A stretch of DNA of 64,000 nucleotides from Cyanobacteria bacterium UBA2566 (lineage in GTDB: Bacteria > Cyanobacteriota > Cyanobacteriia > Cyanobacteriales > Desertifilaceae), in NCBI GenBank assembly GCA_002340255.1, contig DDLS01000118.1, forward strand, positions 62,001 through 126,000, given 5' to 3'. This document shows positions 24,397-33,087 of the stretch, piece after piece. A program made the translations under genes and the position numbers. The notes under the pieces are model-generated. The model searched no databases. It saw only the letters and a list, made by a program, of their open reading frames with translations, and had not been told where the DNA came from. Numbering within the stretch: the stretch's first letter is position 1; each line of letters starts with the position of its first letter.

Positions 24397-25187
24397 GTTG
24401 AAACCAACATAAATCCCTATGAGGGATTGAAACTTTTTTCTATTCGGAAGACAAAGTTGCCCCCTTCTGGCGTTGAAACCAACATAAATCCCTATGAGGG
24501 ATTGAAACCTGTCATGTGTACCTATGCGCCCGGTTCCACTGGCGTTGAAACCAACATAAATCCCTATGAGGGATTGAAACAAATTCTATCTCAAAATCGA
24601 GTAAAAACTTAAGGCGGCGCTCGTTGAAACCAACATAAATCCCTATGAGGGATTGAAACCAACGAAACCAATGCATTGCTGGTTTTTGTTGAAGCAAGGA
24701 GTTGAAACCAACATAAATCCCTATGAGGGATTGAAACATCGCAAAGAGCTATAATATTTTCCAGAGTATTAAGTTGAAACCAACATAAATCCCTATGAGG
24801 GATTGAAACGCCAATTCTTAATCCCCAAGAGACCAGCTAACTCTGTTGAAACCAACATAAATCCCTATGAGGGATTGAAACGAATGTCACAATCTCTAAT
24901 CCTTACAGCCCCCACCACGGGGGGTTGAAACCAACATAAATCCCTATGAGGGATTGAAACAGGCGGTGATTGGGGGCGGTTGGTTGCAATAAGAATCAAA
25001 ATGGTTGAAACCAACATAAATCCCTATGAGGGATTGAAACAAGGTAGCCGACTTCCAAAAGTACCTACCCTCCGAAGTTGAAACCAACATAAATCCCTAT
25101 GAGGGATTGAAAAAAGTAAATCCCCTGGTAGAAATCATCGATATGTTCAAGTTGAAACCAACATAAATCCCTATGAGGGATTGAAAA
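24397..25187 (+). CRISPR. CRISPR array, 11 repeats of 37 bp and 10 spacers
   Basis: Repeats start at 24397, 24472, 24544, 24623, 24701, 24773, 24845, 24924, 25004, 25077 and 25151. Each begins GTTGAAACCAACATAAATCC and ends GAGGGATTGAAAC; the AATCCC/GGGATT stem with a 5-base TATGA loop precedes the 3-prime ATTGAAAC. Spacers are 38, 35, 42, 41, 35, 35, 42, 43, 36 and 37 bases. The first nine repeats are identical and the last two end in A instead of C, which marks the trailer end at the right. The form fits cyanobacterial type I-D arrays. No spacer obviously matches this window. Confidence 0.99.
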
Positions 25188-25230
25188 AAGATGGGACAAA
25201 GATAGAGAAGACAGAAGTGTGATAACCCAC

Positions 25231-27132
25231 TCATTTACTGCTACAACAGCACAAATCGCTGTAAGTTGATGGTAAGTGGAGATAAAACTCACTGCCTTGA
25301 TTTAAGGTTGAATGATAATCCAAAATACCTTGATGTTTATTGACCACAATTTGATAACTGGTTGCCAAGCCTAACCCTGTCCCTTTACCTACTACTTTAG
25401 TGGTAAAAAATGGATCGAAAATTCGTTCTCTAATCCGATCCGGAATCCCCACTCCATTATCTTTGATTGTCACTTTAATTCCCCCGGATTTTAGGACTTC
25501 GGTTCTAATCTCAATTGTGGGTTGTTCCACATCTTTGTCTGACCATTTTCCTTGTTGCATAGCTTCTTCAATCGCATCAATTGAATTGTTCAAAAGATTA
25601 AGAAAAACTTGATTGAGAAGCCCAGGATAGCACTCAATTAAAGGACATTCTTGATAGTCTCGAATCACCAGGATTTTTTGACTACTTACTTTGGGATTTA
25701 AACGGTTCACTAGAATACTTAATGTAAGATCTAAATGCTCATTCAGATTGACCAATTTACGACCTTCTTCATCTAAACTAGAAAAAGTTCTTAACCCTTT
25801 CACTAACTGTCGAACTCGCTCAGTACCTGATTTCATCGAATTCAACAACTTGTGCAAATCTGGCTCTAAAAAATCCCAATCAATTTCCTCTAGCTTTTGA
25901 GTAATTTCTTCAGGAGGATTAGGCGTATAATCTTGATAAGTTTTAACCAATTCTGTTAGATCGTTAAAATATTGATGGGCGTAAATCAAATTTCCATGAA
26001 TGAAATTGACTGGATTGTTGAATTCATGGGCAACTCCAGCGACCAACTGTCCCAAAGAAGACATTTTTTCCGTTTGAACTAATTGTGCTTGAGTCCATTG
26101 CAATTCAGCTAAAGCTACGCTTAACTCATGGGCATTTTTATCTGATTTTTCTTTGGCTTGACGCAGATAATTTTGTTCCCAGTTTTGCGCTCGCCAGACA
26201 ACGAATAGCATCAACAGGACAACGGCAACTATCATAAACGCCAGAATATTTAAAGGTCGCAAATCTTGGTCAATATTTTGGCGAGGGATAACTAAAGCAA
26301 CAGAAAAATTGGCTTCTTTTAGGGGTACATAGGCAAGATAGTATTTCCGATCTAACCAATTGACTAAATTAATTCCCTGATTCCCATTAACCATTTGTTG
26401 TGCTAAGAGCCTTAGTACTGGATCTTTATTTTTGAGTAATGAGGTAGGTTCATTGCTTTCAAATCCAAAGATTTCCAGATCGCGAGGAACAATGGGAAGC
26501 CCCTGAGAATCCAGCATAAATGCATAACTGTTTGGGCCATAGGATAACTGCTCAATGACTTGTGTTAAACGTTTTAGGGGGACTGGAGCAGCGATCGCCC
26601 CTTGTGGCTGATAATCTAAAGGTTCATCTGGAGCGATCGGAGCAATGACCATAATCTGCAATAACCCTGTAGAACGGGAAATGAGAGGATCGGAAACATT
26701 CACTTTCCCCTGCATGGCTCGCTGGAAATACAGGCGATCTTGAGCCTGATTCGTCTTCCCTTGACTGGTATGAAAACGTCCTGTTTTCTCAAAAAAGGCT
26801 CCAAGATTAAACGGCTCAATTCTTTCGGCTTCTTGGACTAAATAAGGCTTAATCCGATCCCAATCTAATGAGCGAGCCGTGGGACTGTTGGCGATTGTTT
26901 CGACTTCTGTCTTGCGCTGACTAATCCATTGATCGACCTCTTGTACCCCATCCTTAACCTCTTTCAGGGCATGATTCTGAAGTTTCTTGAGCAGAGCATC
27001 ATAAGCTCTTTGATAAGTGTAGTACCCAATAATAGCGGAACTGGCGATCGTCGCCATGACGATCGCCGAAATGAAAATACGATGCCTACTGAATGCCGAT
27101 AATTTGATTGCAGAGCGGATCATAGTGAACAT
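25231..27132 (-). CDS. Membrane sensor histidine kinase with extracellular sensing domain
   Basis: A 633-residue kinase. An N-terminal membrane segment (about 19-39) is followed by a periplasmic dCache-like sensor (to about 300), a second membrane segment ([19 protein letters not shown], about 305-325), a coiled stretch, the HisKA domain with [16 protein letters not shown] (His near 367), and a HATPase domain with [13 protein letters not shown] (N box), [10 protein letters not shown] (G1), [18 protein letters not shown] (F and G2). It has no receiver domain. The gene ends 44 bases beyond the CRISPR array on the opposite strand. No partner response regulator is adjacent. Confidence 0.92.
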   Translation of the reverse strand: MFTMIRSAIKLSAFSRHRIFISAIVMATIASSAIIGYYTYQRAYDALLKKLQNHALKEVKDGVQEVDQWISQRKTEVETIANSPTARSLDWDRIKPYLVQEAERIEPFNLGAFFEKTGRFHTSQGKTNQAQDRLYFQRAMQGKVNVSDPLISRSTGLLQIMVIAPIAPDEPLDYQPQGAIAAPVPLKRLTQVIEQLSYGPNSYAFMLDSQGLPIVPRDLEIFGFESNEPTSLLKNKDPVLRLLAQQMVNGNQGINLVNWLDRKYYLAYVPLKEANFSVALVIPRQNIDQDLRPLNILAFMIVAVVLLMLFVVWRAQNWEQNYLRQAKEKSDKNAHELSVALAELQWTQAQLVQTEKMSSLGQLVAGVAHEFNNPVNFIHGNLIYAHQYFNDLTELVKTYQDYTPNPPEEITQKLEEIDWDFLEPDLHKLLNSMKSGTERVRQLVKGLRTFSSLDEEGRKLVNLNEHLDLTLSILVNRLNPKVSSQKILVIRDYQECPLIECYPGLLNQVFLNLLNNSIDAIEEAMQQGKWSDKDVEQPTIEIRTEVLKSGGIKVTIKDNGVGIPDRIRERIFDPFFTTKVVGKGTGLGLATSYQIVVNKHQGILDYHSTLNQGSEFYLHLPSTYSDLCCCSSK

Positions 27133-27210
27133 AGAGACAATACTCGGTATCGCTGAGGCGATCGCGAGCCATAAACATTAACATACTTACCCTAGGAATT
27201 CATTTTAGAC

Positions 27211-28701
27211 CTAAAATAGATCCACTTTGAGATTCTCCTGCGCCAACTGAGATTTTAACTGAGCCGCTTCACCACAACTTTTGGGAGTTGGAAACAACTT
27301 ACCAGGATTTGCCAAACCGCGGGGATTAAACACACTTCTCACCCATTGCATCGTTTCCAGATCTACGGGTGTAAACATCTGTTCCATATAACAGAGTTTA
27401 TCAGCCCCAATACCATGTTCTCCTGAAATACTGCCCCCCACTTGCACGCAGATTTTGAGAATTTCTCCGCCTAATTTCTCCACCGTTTCTAAAGCTCCAG
27501 GGATAGAATTATCGTAGAGCAATAGGGGATGAAGATTTCCATCTCCGGCATGAAATACATTCGCCACCGGATAGCCATAGATTTCACTCAGTTTCTCAAT
27601 TTCTCCCAGAACATAGGGCAATTGAGTTCGAGGAATGACCCCATCCTGGACATAATAATCCGGTTTAATCTTACCCACCGCCGCAAACGCTGATTTACGA
27701 CCTTTCCATAATTTTAGACGTTCCTCTGGATCGGTCGCTGTTTTGATCTCTCTGGCTCCATTTTGGCGGCAAATTTCGGCAATGCGTTTAGCATTTTCTG
27801 CCACTTCTACCTCTAACCCATCTACTTCAACTAACAGAATGGCAACCGCATCTCTGGGATAACAATTGCTGGCCACCACATCTTCAACCGCATTAATACT
27901 AAAGTTATCCATCATTTCCATACCAGCCGGAATAATACCGCTACTGACAATATCAGAAACCGCAGCTCCTGCGGCTTCAATACTGGTAAAATCAGCGAGC
28001 AGGACTTGAATGGCTTCGGCTTGCTTAATAATCCGCAATCGAATTTCTGTGGCAATGCCTAGGGTTCCTTCCGAACCAACAAACAATCCTGTTAGATCAT
28101 ATCCAGGCATTTCGGGTACTTCTCCACCCACATCAACGATAGAACCATCGGGAAGCACCAGTTTTAAGCCAAGAACGTGGTTGGTGGTGACTCCATATTT
28201 GAAACAATGGACTCCTCCTGAGTTTTCCGCTACATTCCCACCAATGGAGCAAATAATTTGACTGGAGGGATCGGGGGCATAATAGAACCCGGCACCACTG
28301 ACTGCTTCGGTTACCCAGTTATTAATGACAGCCGGTTGCACCACCACTTGTTGATTTTCCAGGTCAATATCTAGGATATTACGCATAAATGCCGTAGAAA
28401 TTAAGACTCCATTTTCTACGGGGAGAGCGCCCCCAGAGAGTCCCGTGCCTGCGCCCCGTGCTACCCAGGGAAGTTGGTAGCGATCGCATAATTTGACGGT
28501 TGCTGCCACTTCTTCCGTATCCCGCGGCAGTAATACCAGTTTCGGCCGCACCCGATAACTGGTCAATCCATCACATTCATAGGTTAGAAGTTCTTCCTTG
28601 CGCTGAATGACGCTTTTACGGCCAAGGACTTGTTCAAAGTCACGAATAATACGTTTCCAATCTGAGTTAGTGCGGGAGACTTGGGGAGGCGAACTGAGCA
28701 T
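27211..28701 (-). CDS. glcD: FAD-linked oxidase, glycolate oxidase subunit GlcD-like
   Basis: A 496-residue flavoprotein of the GlcD/D-lactate dehydrogenase family, oxidising a 2-hydroxyacid such as glycolate in photorespiration. The FAD-binding 4 domain shows PRDTEEVAATVKLC, PWVARGAGTGLSGGALP and SSQIICSIGGNVAENSGGVHCFKYGVT. The C-terminal FAD-oxidase C domain has VANVFHAGDGNLHPLLLYD and GGSISGEHGIGADK, with the conserved histidines. Length is normal for GlcD. It stands alone without the glcE and glcF partners in view. The choice between glycolate and D-lactate as substrate is not decided by the sequence alone. Confidence 0.9.
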   Translation of the reverse strand: MLSSPPQVSRTNSDWKRIIRDFEQVLGRKSVIQRKEELLTYECDGLTSYRVRPKLVLLPRDTEEVAATVKLCDRYQLPWVARGAGTGLSGGALPVENGVLISTAFMRNILDIDLENQQVVVQPAVINNWVTEAVSGAGFYYAPDPSSQIICSIGGNVAENSGGVHCFKYGVTTNHVLGLKLVLPDGSIVDVGGEVPEMPGYDLTGLFVGSEGTLGIATEIRLRIIKQAEAIQVLLADFTSIEAAGAAVSDIVSSGIIPAGMEMMDNFSINAVEDVVASNCYPRDAVAILLVEVDGLEVEVAENAKRIAEICRQNGAREIKTATDPEERLKLWKGRKSAFAAVGKIKPDYYVQDGVIPRTQLPYVLGEIEKLSEIYGYPVANVFHAGDGNLHPLLLYDNSIPGALETVEKLGGEILKICVQVGGSISGEHGIGADKLCYMEQMFTPVDLETMQWVRSVFNPRGLANPGKLFPTPKSCGEAAQLKSQLAQENLKVDLF

Positions 28702-28968
28702 GGAGATCCAGAAAAAAAAGTCACTGTTTCTACTTTAACCAAGATCGAGGAGTTGTTGTTGCCTTAAAATAATTCTTTTGGTCTCTCTAGAGACTGTTGT
28801 TATTCGTAAAGCGATCGCCCTTTTGTCACGGTTTGAGATGCTGACGTTTCCGCGATCTGCGACAGGGAACGGGGAAGAGGGAACAAAGTTAAGTCCTTTA
28901 TTGATGCACCAGACGCTGCCACTATACTCTATATAGCCTCTATTCCATCGAGGGATTGCCCTCACCCC

Positions 28969-29520
28969 ATGACCAATGTCACTAAATTAATGATGAATCC
29001 TGTTCATAGAGTATGCCAGCAGAGCTATCCGTATTTAGCAAAAAGTGTACTCTCATTAGCTTTATCAGGCGGTTTAAGCAATTGCACGATGGGCAACACA
29101 ATTATATCTGATGCCTATGACTCCCCATCTCAGATCGAAGATAGGGGTGACATTATTATGAGTTATGAGGAAACCGACGACGAAGTATGGGCGAATATCC
29201 GCACCGCATTGATTGAGACTGAGTTTTATGACGATCTGGCAAGTGATTTAAACGAAATACTTGTATTTCCAACAAATATCACTGTTGTTTTCACCACTTG
29301 TGATGAAGCGAATGCTTATTACGATCCAAATGCAGTGACCATTACGATATGTTATGAGTTGATCGATGAATTTCTATCAATTTTCACAGAAAATAGTGAA
29401 ACTGAAGAGGATTTTGCAGATGCAGTTATTGATGCGAGTTTATTTACCTTAGGCAATAGGCAATTACAAGACTATCCCATTCCCGACATTCTTCACACTG
29501 TGCATCACATTGGCAAATAG
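28969..29520 (+). pseudogene. DUF4344 putative metallopeptidase, C-terminally truncated
   Basis: A 183-residue frame. The part FPTNITVVFTTCDEANAYYD..ITICYELIDEF matches the N-terminal half of DUF4344 proteins, putative secreted zinc metallopeptidases. In the family this is followed by a helix ending in an HExxH zinc motif. Here the reading DAVIDASLFTL is immediately followed by GNRQLQDYP, encoded by a GGCAATAGGCAAT repeat, and the frame stops without any HExxH. The N-terminus has a weak hydrophobic segment (SVLSLALSGGL). I read it as a gene broken by short-repeat invasion. A short non-enzymatic protein could still be made. Confidence 0.6.
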
Positions 29521-29568
29521 CCCTTAATCGAGTATACTGCCAAAAGCCAGCCAAATTATGCATATTTC

Positions 29569-30351
29569 ATGGGTGAACCCTTAATTGAACTGCGCGGTAT
29601 TTACCAAACCTTTGGTCAAAGCAGGATTTTAGATAACCTTAACCTGACGATCTACAAAGGAGAAGCATTAGGGATTATCGGGCCCTCTGGGACAGGGAAA
29701 TCCACGATCCTAAGAATTATTGCGGGTTTACATCAACCGGATACTGGCGAAATTTATGTCTCGGGACAAAAGCGCGAAGGGTTAGTGGGAGATATCCAAG
29801 ACCCGATTACCATTGGTATGGTCTTTCAACAGGCGGCCTTATTTGATTCGTTAACTGTGGCGGAAAATGTCGGATTTCGACTCTATCAAGAAGGCAAAAT
29901 TCCTCAAAAACACATCCGGGAAATGGTGGAGACAAAACTGGAATTAGTAGGATTATCGGGAATTAGCGATCGCTTCCCCGCTCAACTTTCGGGAGGAATG
30001 CGCAAACGAGTCAGCTTTGCCCGCGCCATTATGGAAAATCCCCAAGATGCCCAAGACCATCCCGAAGTCCTGCTCTACGATGAACCCACGGCTGGACTCG
30101 ATCCCATTGCCTCCACCGTAGTGGAAGACCTGATTCGCTCCCTCAAAGAGAAGCAAGGAGGGTGTAGTACCTATGTGATGGTCACTCACCAAGAAAGTAC
30201 CATTCGCCGCACCACAGATCGGATCGTCTTCATGCATCAGGGTAAAGTCCAATGGGATGGCAAAATCGAAGAAATTGATGACACGGATAATCCCTATATT
30301 CGTCAATTTGCCGCCGGGAGCTTAGAGGGCCCGATTCCCGTCATCAGTTAA
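29569..30351 (+). CDS. ABC transporter ATP-binding protein, MlaF-like
   Basis: A 260-residue ATPase with Walker A GPSGTGKS (about 39-46), Q loop MVFQQAALFDSLTV, signature LSGGMRKRVSFARAI, Walker B VLLYDEPTAGLD and H loop VMVTHQ. The AALFDSLTVAENVGF region and SGGMRKR are typical of MlaF/Ttg2A-type lipid transport ATPases. The next gene encodes an MCE protein, as in other cyanobacteria, so together they likely move lipids between membranes (TGD-like in chloroplasts). The permease subunit is not in the window. It starts 48 bases after the truncated DUF4344 gene. Confidence 0.9.
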   Translation: MGEPLIELRGIYQTFGQSRILDNLNLTIYKGEALGIIGPSGTGKSTILRIIAGLHQPDTGEIYVSGQKREGLVGDIQDPITIGMVFQQAALFDSLTVAENVGFRLYQEGKIPQKHIREMVETKLELVGLSGISDRFPAQLSGGMRKRVSFARAIMENPQDAQDHPEVLLYDEPTAGLDPIASTVVEDLIRSLKEKQGGCSTYVMVTHQESTIRRTTDRIVFMHQGKVQWDGKIEEIDDTDNPYIRQFAAGSLEGPIPVIS

Positions 30352-30391
30352 GATAAAGCGGGTACGATCTTGTAGGGAAGCGAAAACCATC

Positions 30392-31804
30392 ATGCGTCAA
30401 CGGACAATTCGAGAAGGTTCAGTTGGGTTACTTATCTTAGTTGGGATGGGACTTTTTGGCGGTCTGATCCTTTGGTTACGCGGAGTAACTTTTAGCAAAC
30501 AAATTTACTCCGTAATTGTGGAATTTGACAATATTGAAGGAATGCAAATTGGGGCAGAAGTTCGATATCGTGGGGTCGAAGTGGGTTCCGTGGCAGCGAT
30601 TAATCCAGGATCAAATGGGGTTGATGTCACGGTCAATATTCATCAAGGGGATTTGGTGATGCCCAAAAATGCGCTCATTGAAGCCAATCAATCCGGTTTA
30701 GTTGGCTCCACAACAATCGATATTATTCCCTTATCTTCTGTGCCAGCAAATATGACTTCTGCTCAGAGTCAGGAGTGCGATCGCACCGTGGTTATTTGCG
30801 AAGGAACTCGACTTTCTGGCCAAATTGGAGTCAGCTATGTTGAACTCCTACGCAGGGGTTTAGATATGGCAGAACTCTTTAGTTCGGAAGAATTTTATAC
30901 TCGTCTGATGTCTACCCTGGACGGAGCGACATCGGCGGCTGAAAATTTTACAGTTCTGAGCGCTGAACTAGCAGAACTAACGACCCTAGCTAAGGGAGAA
31001 ATTAGTACGATTTCTAATGCAACTGAATCCGTAGGCGCGGCAGCGGATCAAATTCGTCAATCCACCCTGCAAGCAACTACCCAATTTACTGAAAGTAGTG
31101 CCCAACTGACTAGACAAGTGGAAAGCACCAGTGCCGAACTAAAAACTGCACTACAAAATATGAATGGTTTGATTGCTCAAAATCGAACTAATATTACTAG
31201 CACCTTAGCCAATTTAGAGCGCACATCCGAGGAGATGAAAATTGCGGTATCTACGTTGACCCCGATTCTCAGTCAAGTCCAACAAGGAGAGTTGATCAAT
31301 AACCTAGAAACCCTTTCAGCCAATGCTGCCCAAGCTTCTGCTAACTTAAAGGATTTATCCGATGACATTAATAATCCTACGACTTTGTTGATGCTCCAGC
31401 AAACCTTAGATTCAGCTCGATCAACATTTCAAAATGCCCAAAAACTCACCTCAGATATGGATGATTTGCTCGGCGATCCCCAATTTCGCCAGAATATTCG
31501 TAATTTGGTGAATGGTTTGGGTCAATTGGTTTCTTCTACAGAACGTTTAGAAGAACAAGCGGAAATTGCCCAGGTTTTAGAGCCGATTAAAACCCAAATG
31601 CAATCTCCCAAGCTTCAGCAACAGTTGCCACAAGTTGAGGCATTCAATGCTCCAGAGTTAACGGACTGGGACATAGCCCAGGATATGGACTCTAATATCA
31701 AAGTAGATTTTAAGATTGAACCCAAAACCCTTTTTGAACTGAATCGAGAGTTTCCCTCTGCGGATTTTTCCCCTTCTACACCATCACTGGATTTCAATCC
31801 ATAG
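30392..31804 (+). CDS. MCE/MlaD family lipid transport protein
   Basis: A 470-residue protein with one N-terminal membrane anchor (GLLILVGMGLFGGLILWL, about 13-30), a single MCE domain (VIVEFDNIEGMQIGAEVRYRGVEVGSV to about 115), and a long helical, glutamine- and serine-rich region (about 165-400) that is predicted coiled coil. This layout is the substrate-binding MlaD/TGD2-type subunit anchored in the inner membrane. It follows the ATPase by 40 bases and is surely in the same operon. The C-terminal 60 residues are acidic and proline-rich. Confidence 0.9.
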   Translation: MRQRTIREGSVGLLILVGMGLFGGLILWLRGVTFSKQIYSVIVEFDNIEGMQIGAEVRYRGVEVGSVAAINPGSNGVDVTVNIHQGDLVMPKNALIEANQSGLVGSTTIDIIPLSSVPANMTSAQSQECDRTVVICEGTRLSGQIGVSYVELLRRGLDMAELFSSEEFYTRLMSTLDGATSAAENFTVLSAELAELTTLAKGEISTISNATESVGAAADQIRQSTLQATTQFTESSAQLTRQVESTSAELKTALQNMNGLIAQNRTNITSTLANLERTSEEMKIAVSTLTPILSQVQQGELINNLETLSANAAQASANLKDLSDDINNPTTLLMLQQTLDSARSTFQNAQKLTSDMDDLLGDPQFRQNIRNLVNGLGQLVSSTERLEEQAEIAQVLEPIKTQMQSPKLQQQLPQVEAFNAPELTDWDIAQDMDSNIKVDFKIEPKTLFELNREFPSADFSPSTPSLDFNP

Positions 31805-31895
31805 GGAGATATGGGGAATGGACGACACAGAGACACGGAGATCACCTATTCCCTATTCCCTATTCCCTATTCCCTAGCGCACAGCGCACAGCGCT

Positions 31896-32192
31896 CTAAC
31901 TCCAATCTTCTTGTTGATTGCCTCCTCGTTTATACACCAATCCTTGGATATGAATGGTACGGGTTCGCTCAAATAAGGCTTCCTCATTCAAGTTCCACTG
32001 TTGCATGGCGCGGTTTAAATCCTGTTGTAGCGCTCTAGCACCTGGAAAGTCTTGGTAACGAATTCTCAGACGCGCCAATTCTACTAAATGAAAATCTGTC
32101 GGTTCCCCAGAATGTTGGAGCAATTGATCCACAATCAGGCGATCGCGATCCTCACGCGGATGCTTTTGATCCTTTCCAGATTCACGATCCAT
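31896..32192 (-). CDS. DUF3288 family protein
   Basis: A 98-residue protein found in cyanobacteria. The core DQKHPREDRDRLIVDQLL, PTDFHLVELARLRIRYQDFPGARALQQDLNRAMQQWNL and EEALFERTRTIH is the DUF3288 signature. No function is known. It is soluble and highly charged. The neighbouring upstream sequence on the other strand is a run of CCCTATT repeats. Confidence 0.88.
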   Translation of the reverse strand: MDRESGKDQKHPREDRDRLIVDQLLQHSGEPTDFHLVELARLRIRYQDFPGARALQQDLNRAMQQWNLNEEALFERTRTIHIQGLVYKRGGNQQEDWS

Positions 32193-32351
32193 AACGCTCT
32201 ATCCTGAACTTCAATTAACCGGCAAAAGGGAGACAGTACTATCCCATCTAAACCATAATATGACTAAACGGAATCCTTGACCTATGAGTTAAGCCATTGA
32301 TTCTGAGCCTCGAGCATTAATGTTAAACTACTCCCAAATTTATTCAATTCC

Positions 32352-32981
32352 ATGGTTGCTCTCAAATCCTTTCCCGATTCCTCCCCTCGTCGCCAACCTC
32401 GTTTACACAACCCGAATCGTTCCAGACTGCGGTTAGTTTCTTCCCAACCTCAAGCTCCTAAAATAGCACCCACTTCGCCATCGGCTAGTTCTTCTAGAGT
32501 GCCTTCACAGATGGCTCGAAATGACCACTTTCAGCAACAGGTTGTCGATAAAGCCACGTCAGTTCAGGGATTAACTCAATCAGGAACCGTTAAACGCTTA
32601 GATCCAAAACATAACCAATTACCAAAGAGTGTAGTCGCTCTACGGGCGATCGAAAAAGTCCTCTTTTTTTGTACCCTAGGTTTAGGTGCAGCTACCATGG
32701 GAATTTATAGTCTAACGGTGCAAACGCAGCAAGAATGGATGAAAAAATACGATCATCTGCAAAATCTAGAACGTTATGAGCGTCAATTAGTTACGGCTAG
32801 TGAAATCTTAAAAAATCGGATGGCATCCCAAGCAGAAACCGAAGATACCGGTTTAGTTCCTCAAAATCCAGAGACTACGATTTTCCTTGAGCCGGTGGAA
32901 CAACGTTCGGTTCCTGCTATTTCTGAGTCTTTGCCTAATTTAGCACCGGAACCGTTACCCTCTAAACCTTGGGGATATTAA
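32352..32981 (+). CDS. FtsL-like membrane protein upstream of ftsI
   Basis: A 209-residue protein with a long basic, proline- and serine-rich N-terminus (1-95), one membrane segment (VLFFCTLGLGAATMGIYSLTV, about 104-124), and a short coiled-coil-like helix after it (QQEWMKKYDHLQNLERYERQLVTASEIL). This topology, with the gene directly before the PBP2-type transpeptidase, fits the cyanobacterial FtsL-like division protein. Sequence similarity of FtsL proteins is low, so the call rests on topology and position. Confidence 0.6.
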   Translation: MVALKSFPDSSPRRQPRLHNPNRSRLRLVSSQPQAPKIAPTSPSASSSRVPSQMARNDHFQQQVVDKATSVQGLTQSGTVKRLDPKHNQLPKSVVALRAIEKVLFFCTLGLGAATMGIYSLTVQTQQEWMKKYDHLQNLERYERQLVTASEILKNRMASQAETEDTGLVPQNPETTIFLEPVEQRSVPAISESLPNLAPEPLPSKPWGY

Positions 32982-33030
32982 GCCTTCCAATTAGAAGACC
33001 TAATACCATGAGTCTATGAAGTTATACTTA

Positions 33031-33057
33031 ACAAGTGGCTTAGAGCCACTTGTTTTT
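33031..33057 (+). terminator. Rho-independent terminator
   Basis: ACAAGTGGCT (33031-33040) pairs perfectly with AGCCACTTGT (33044-33053), followed by TTTTT. It lies 50 bases after the FtsL-like gene and just before ftsI, so ftsI needs its own promoter or read-through. Confidence 0.8.
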
Positions 33058-33087
33058 CAGGGATTGATTTAATTTATTTCAGAAATT

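Noticed and set aside
24391..25292. Reading frames through the array on both strands, giving repeated FQSLIGIYVGFN peptides
   Set aside because: They are translations of CRISPR repeats, not genes.
28735..28965. A 76-residue frame between glcD and the DUF4344 gene
   Set aside because: Unusual composition and no ribosome site or family. Probably chance.
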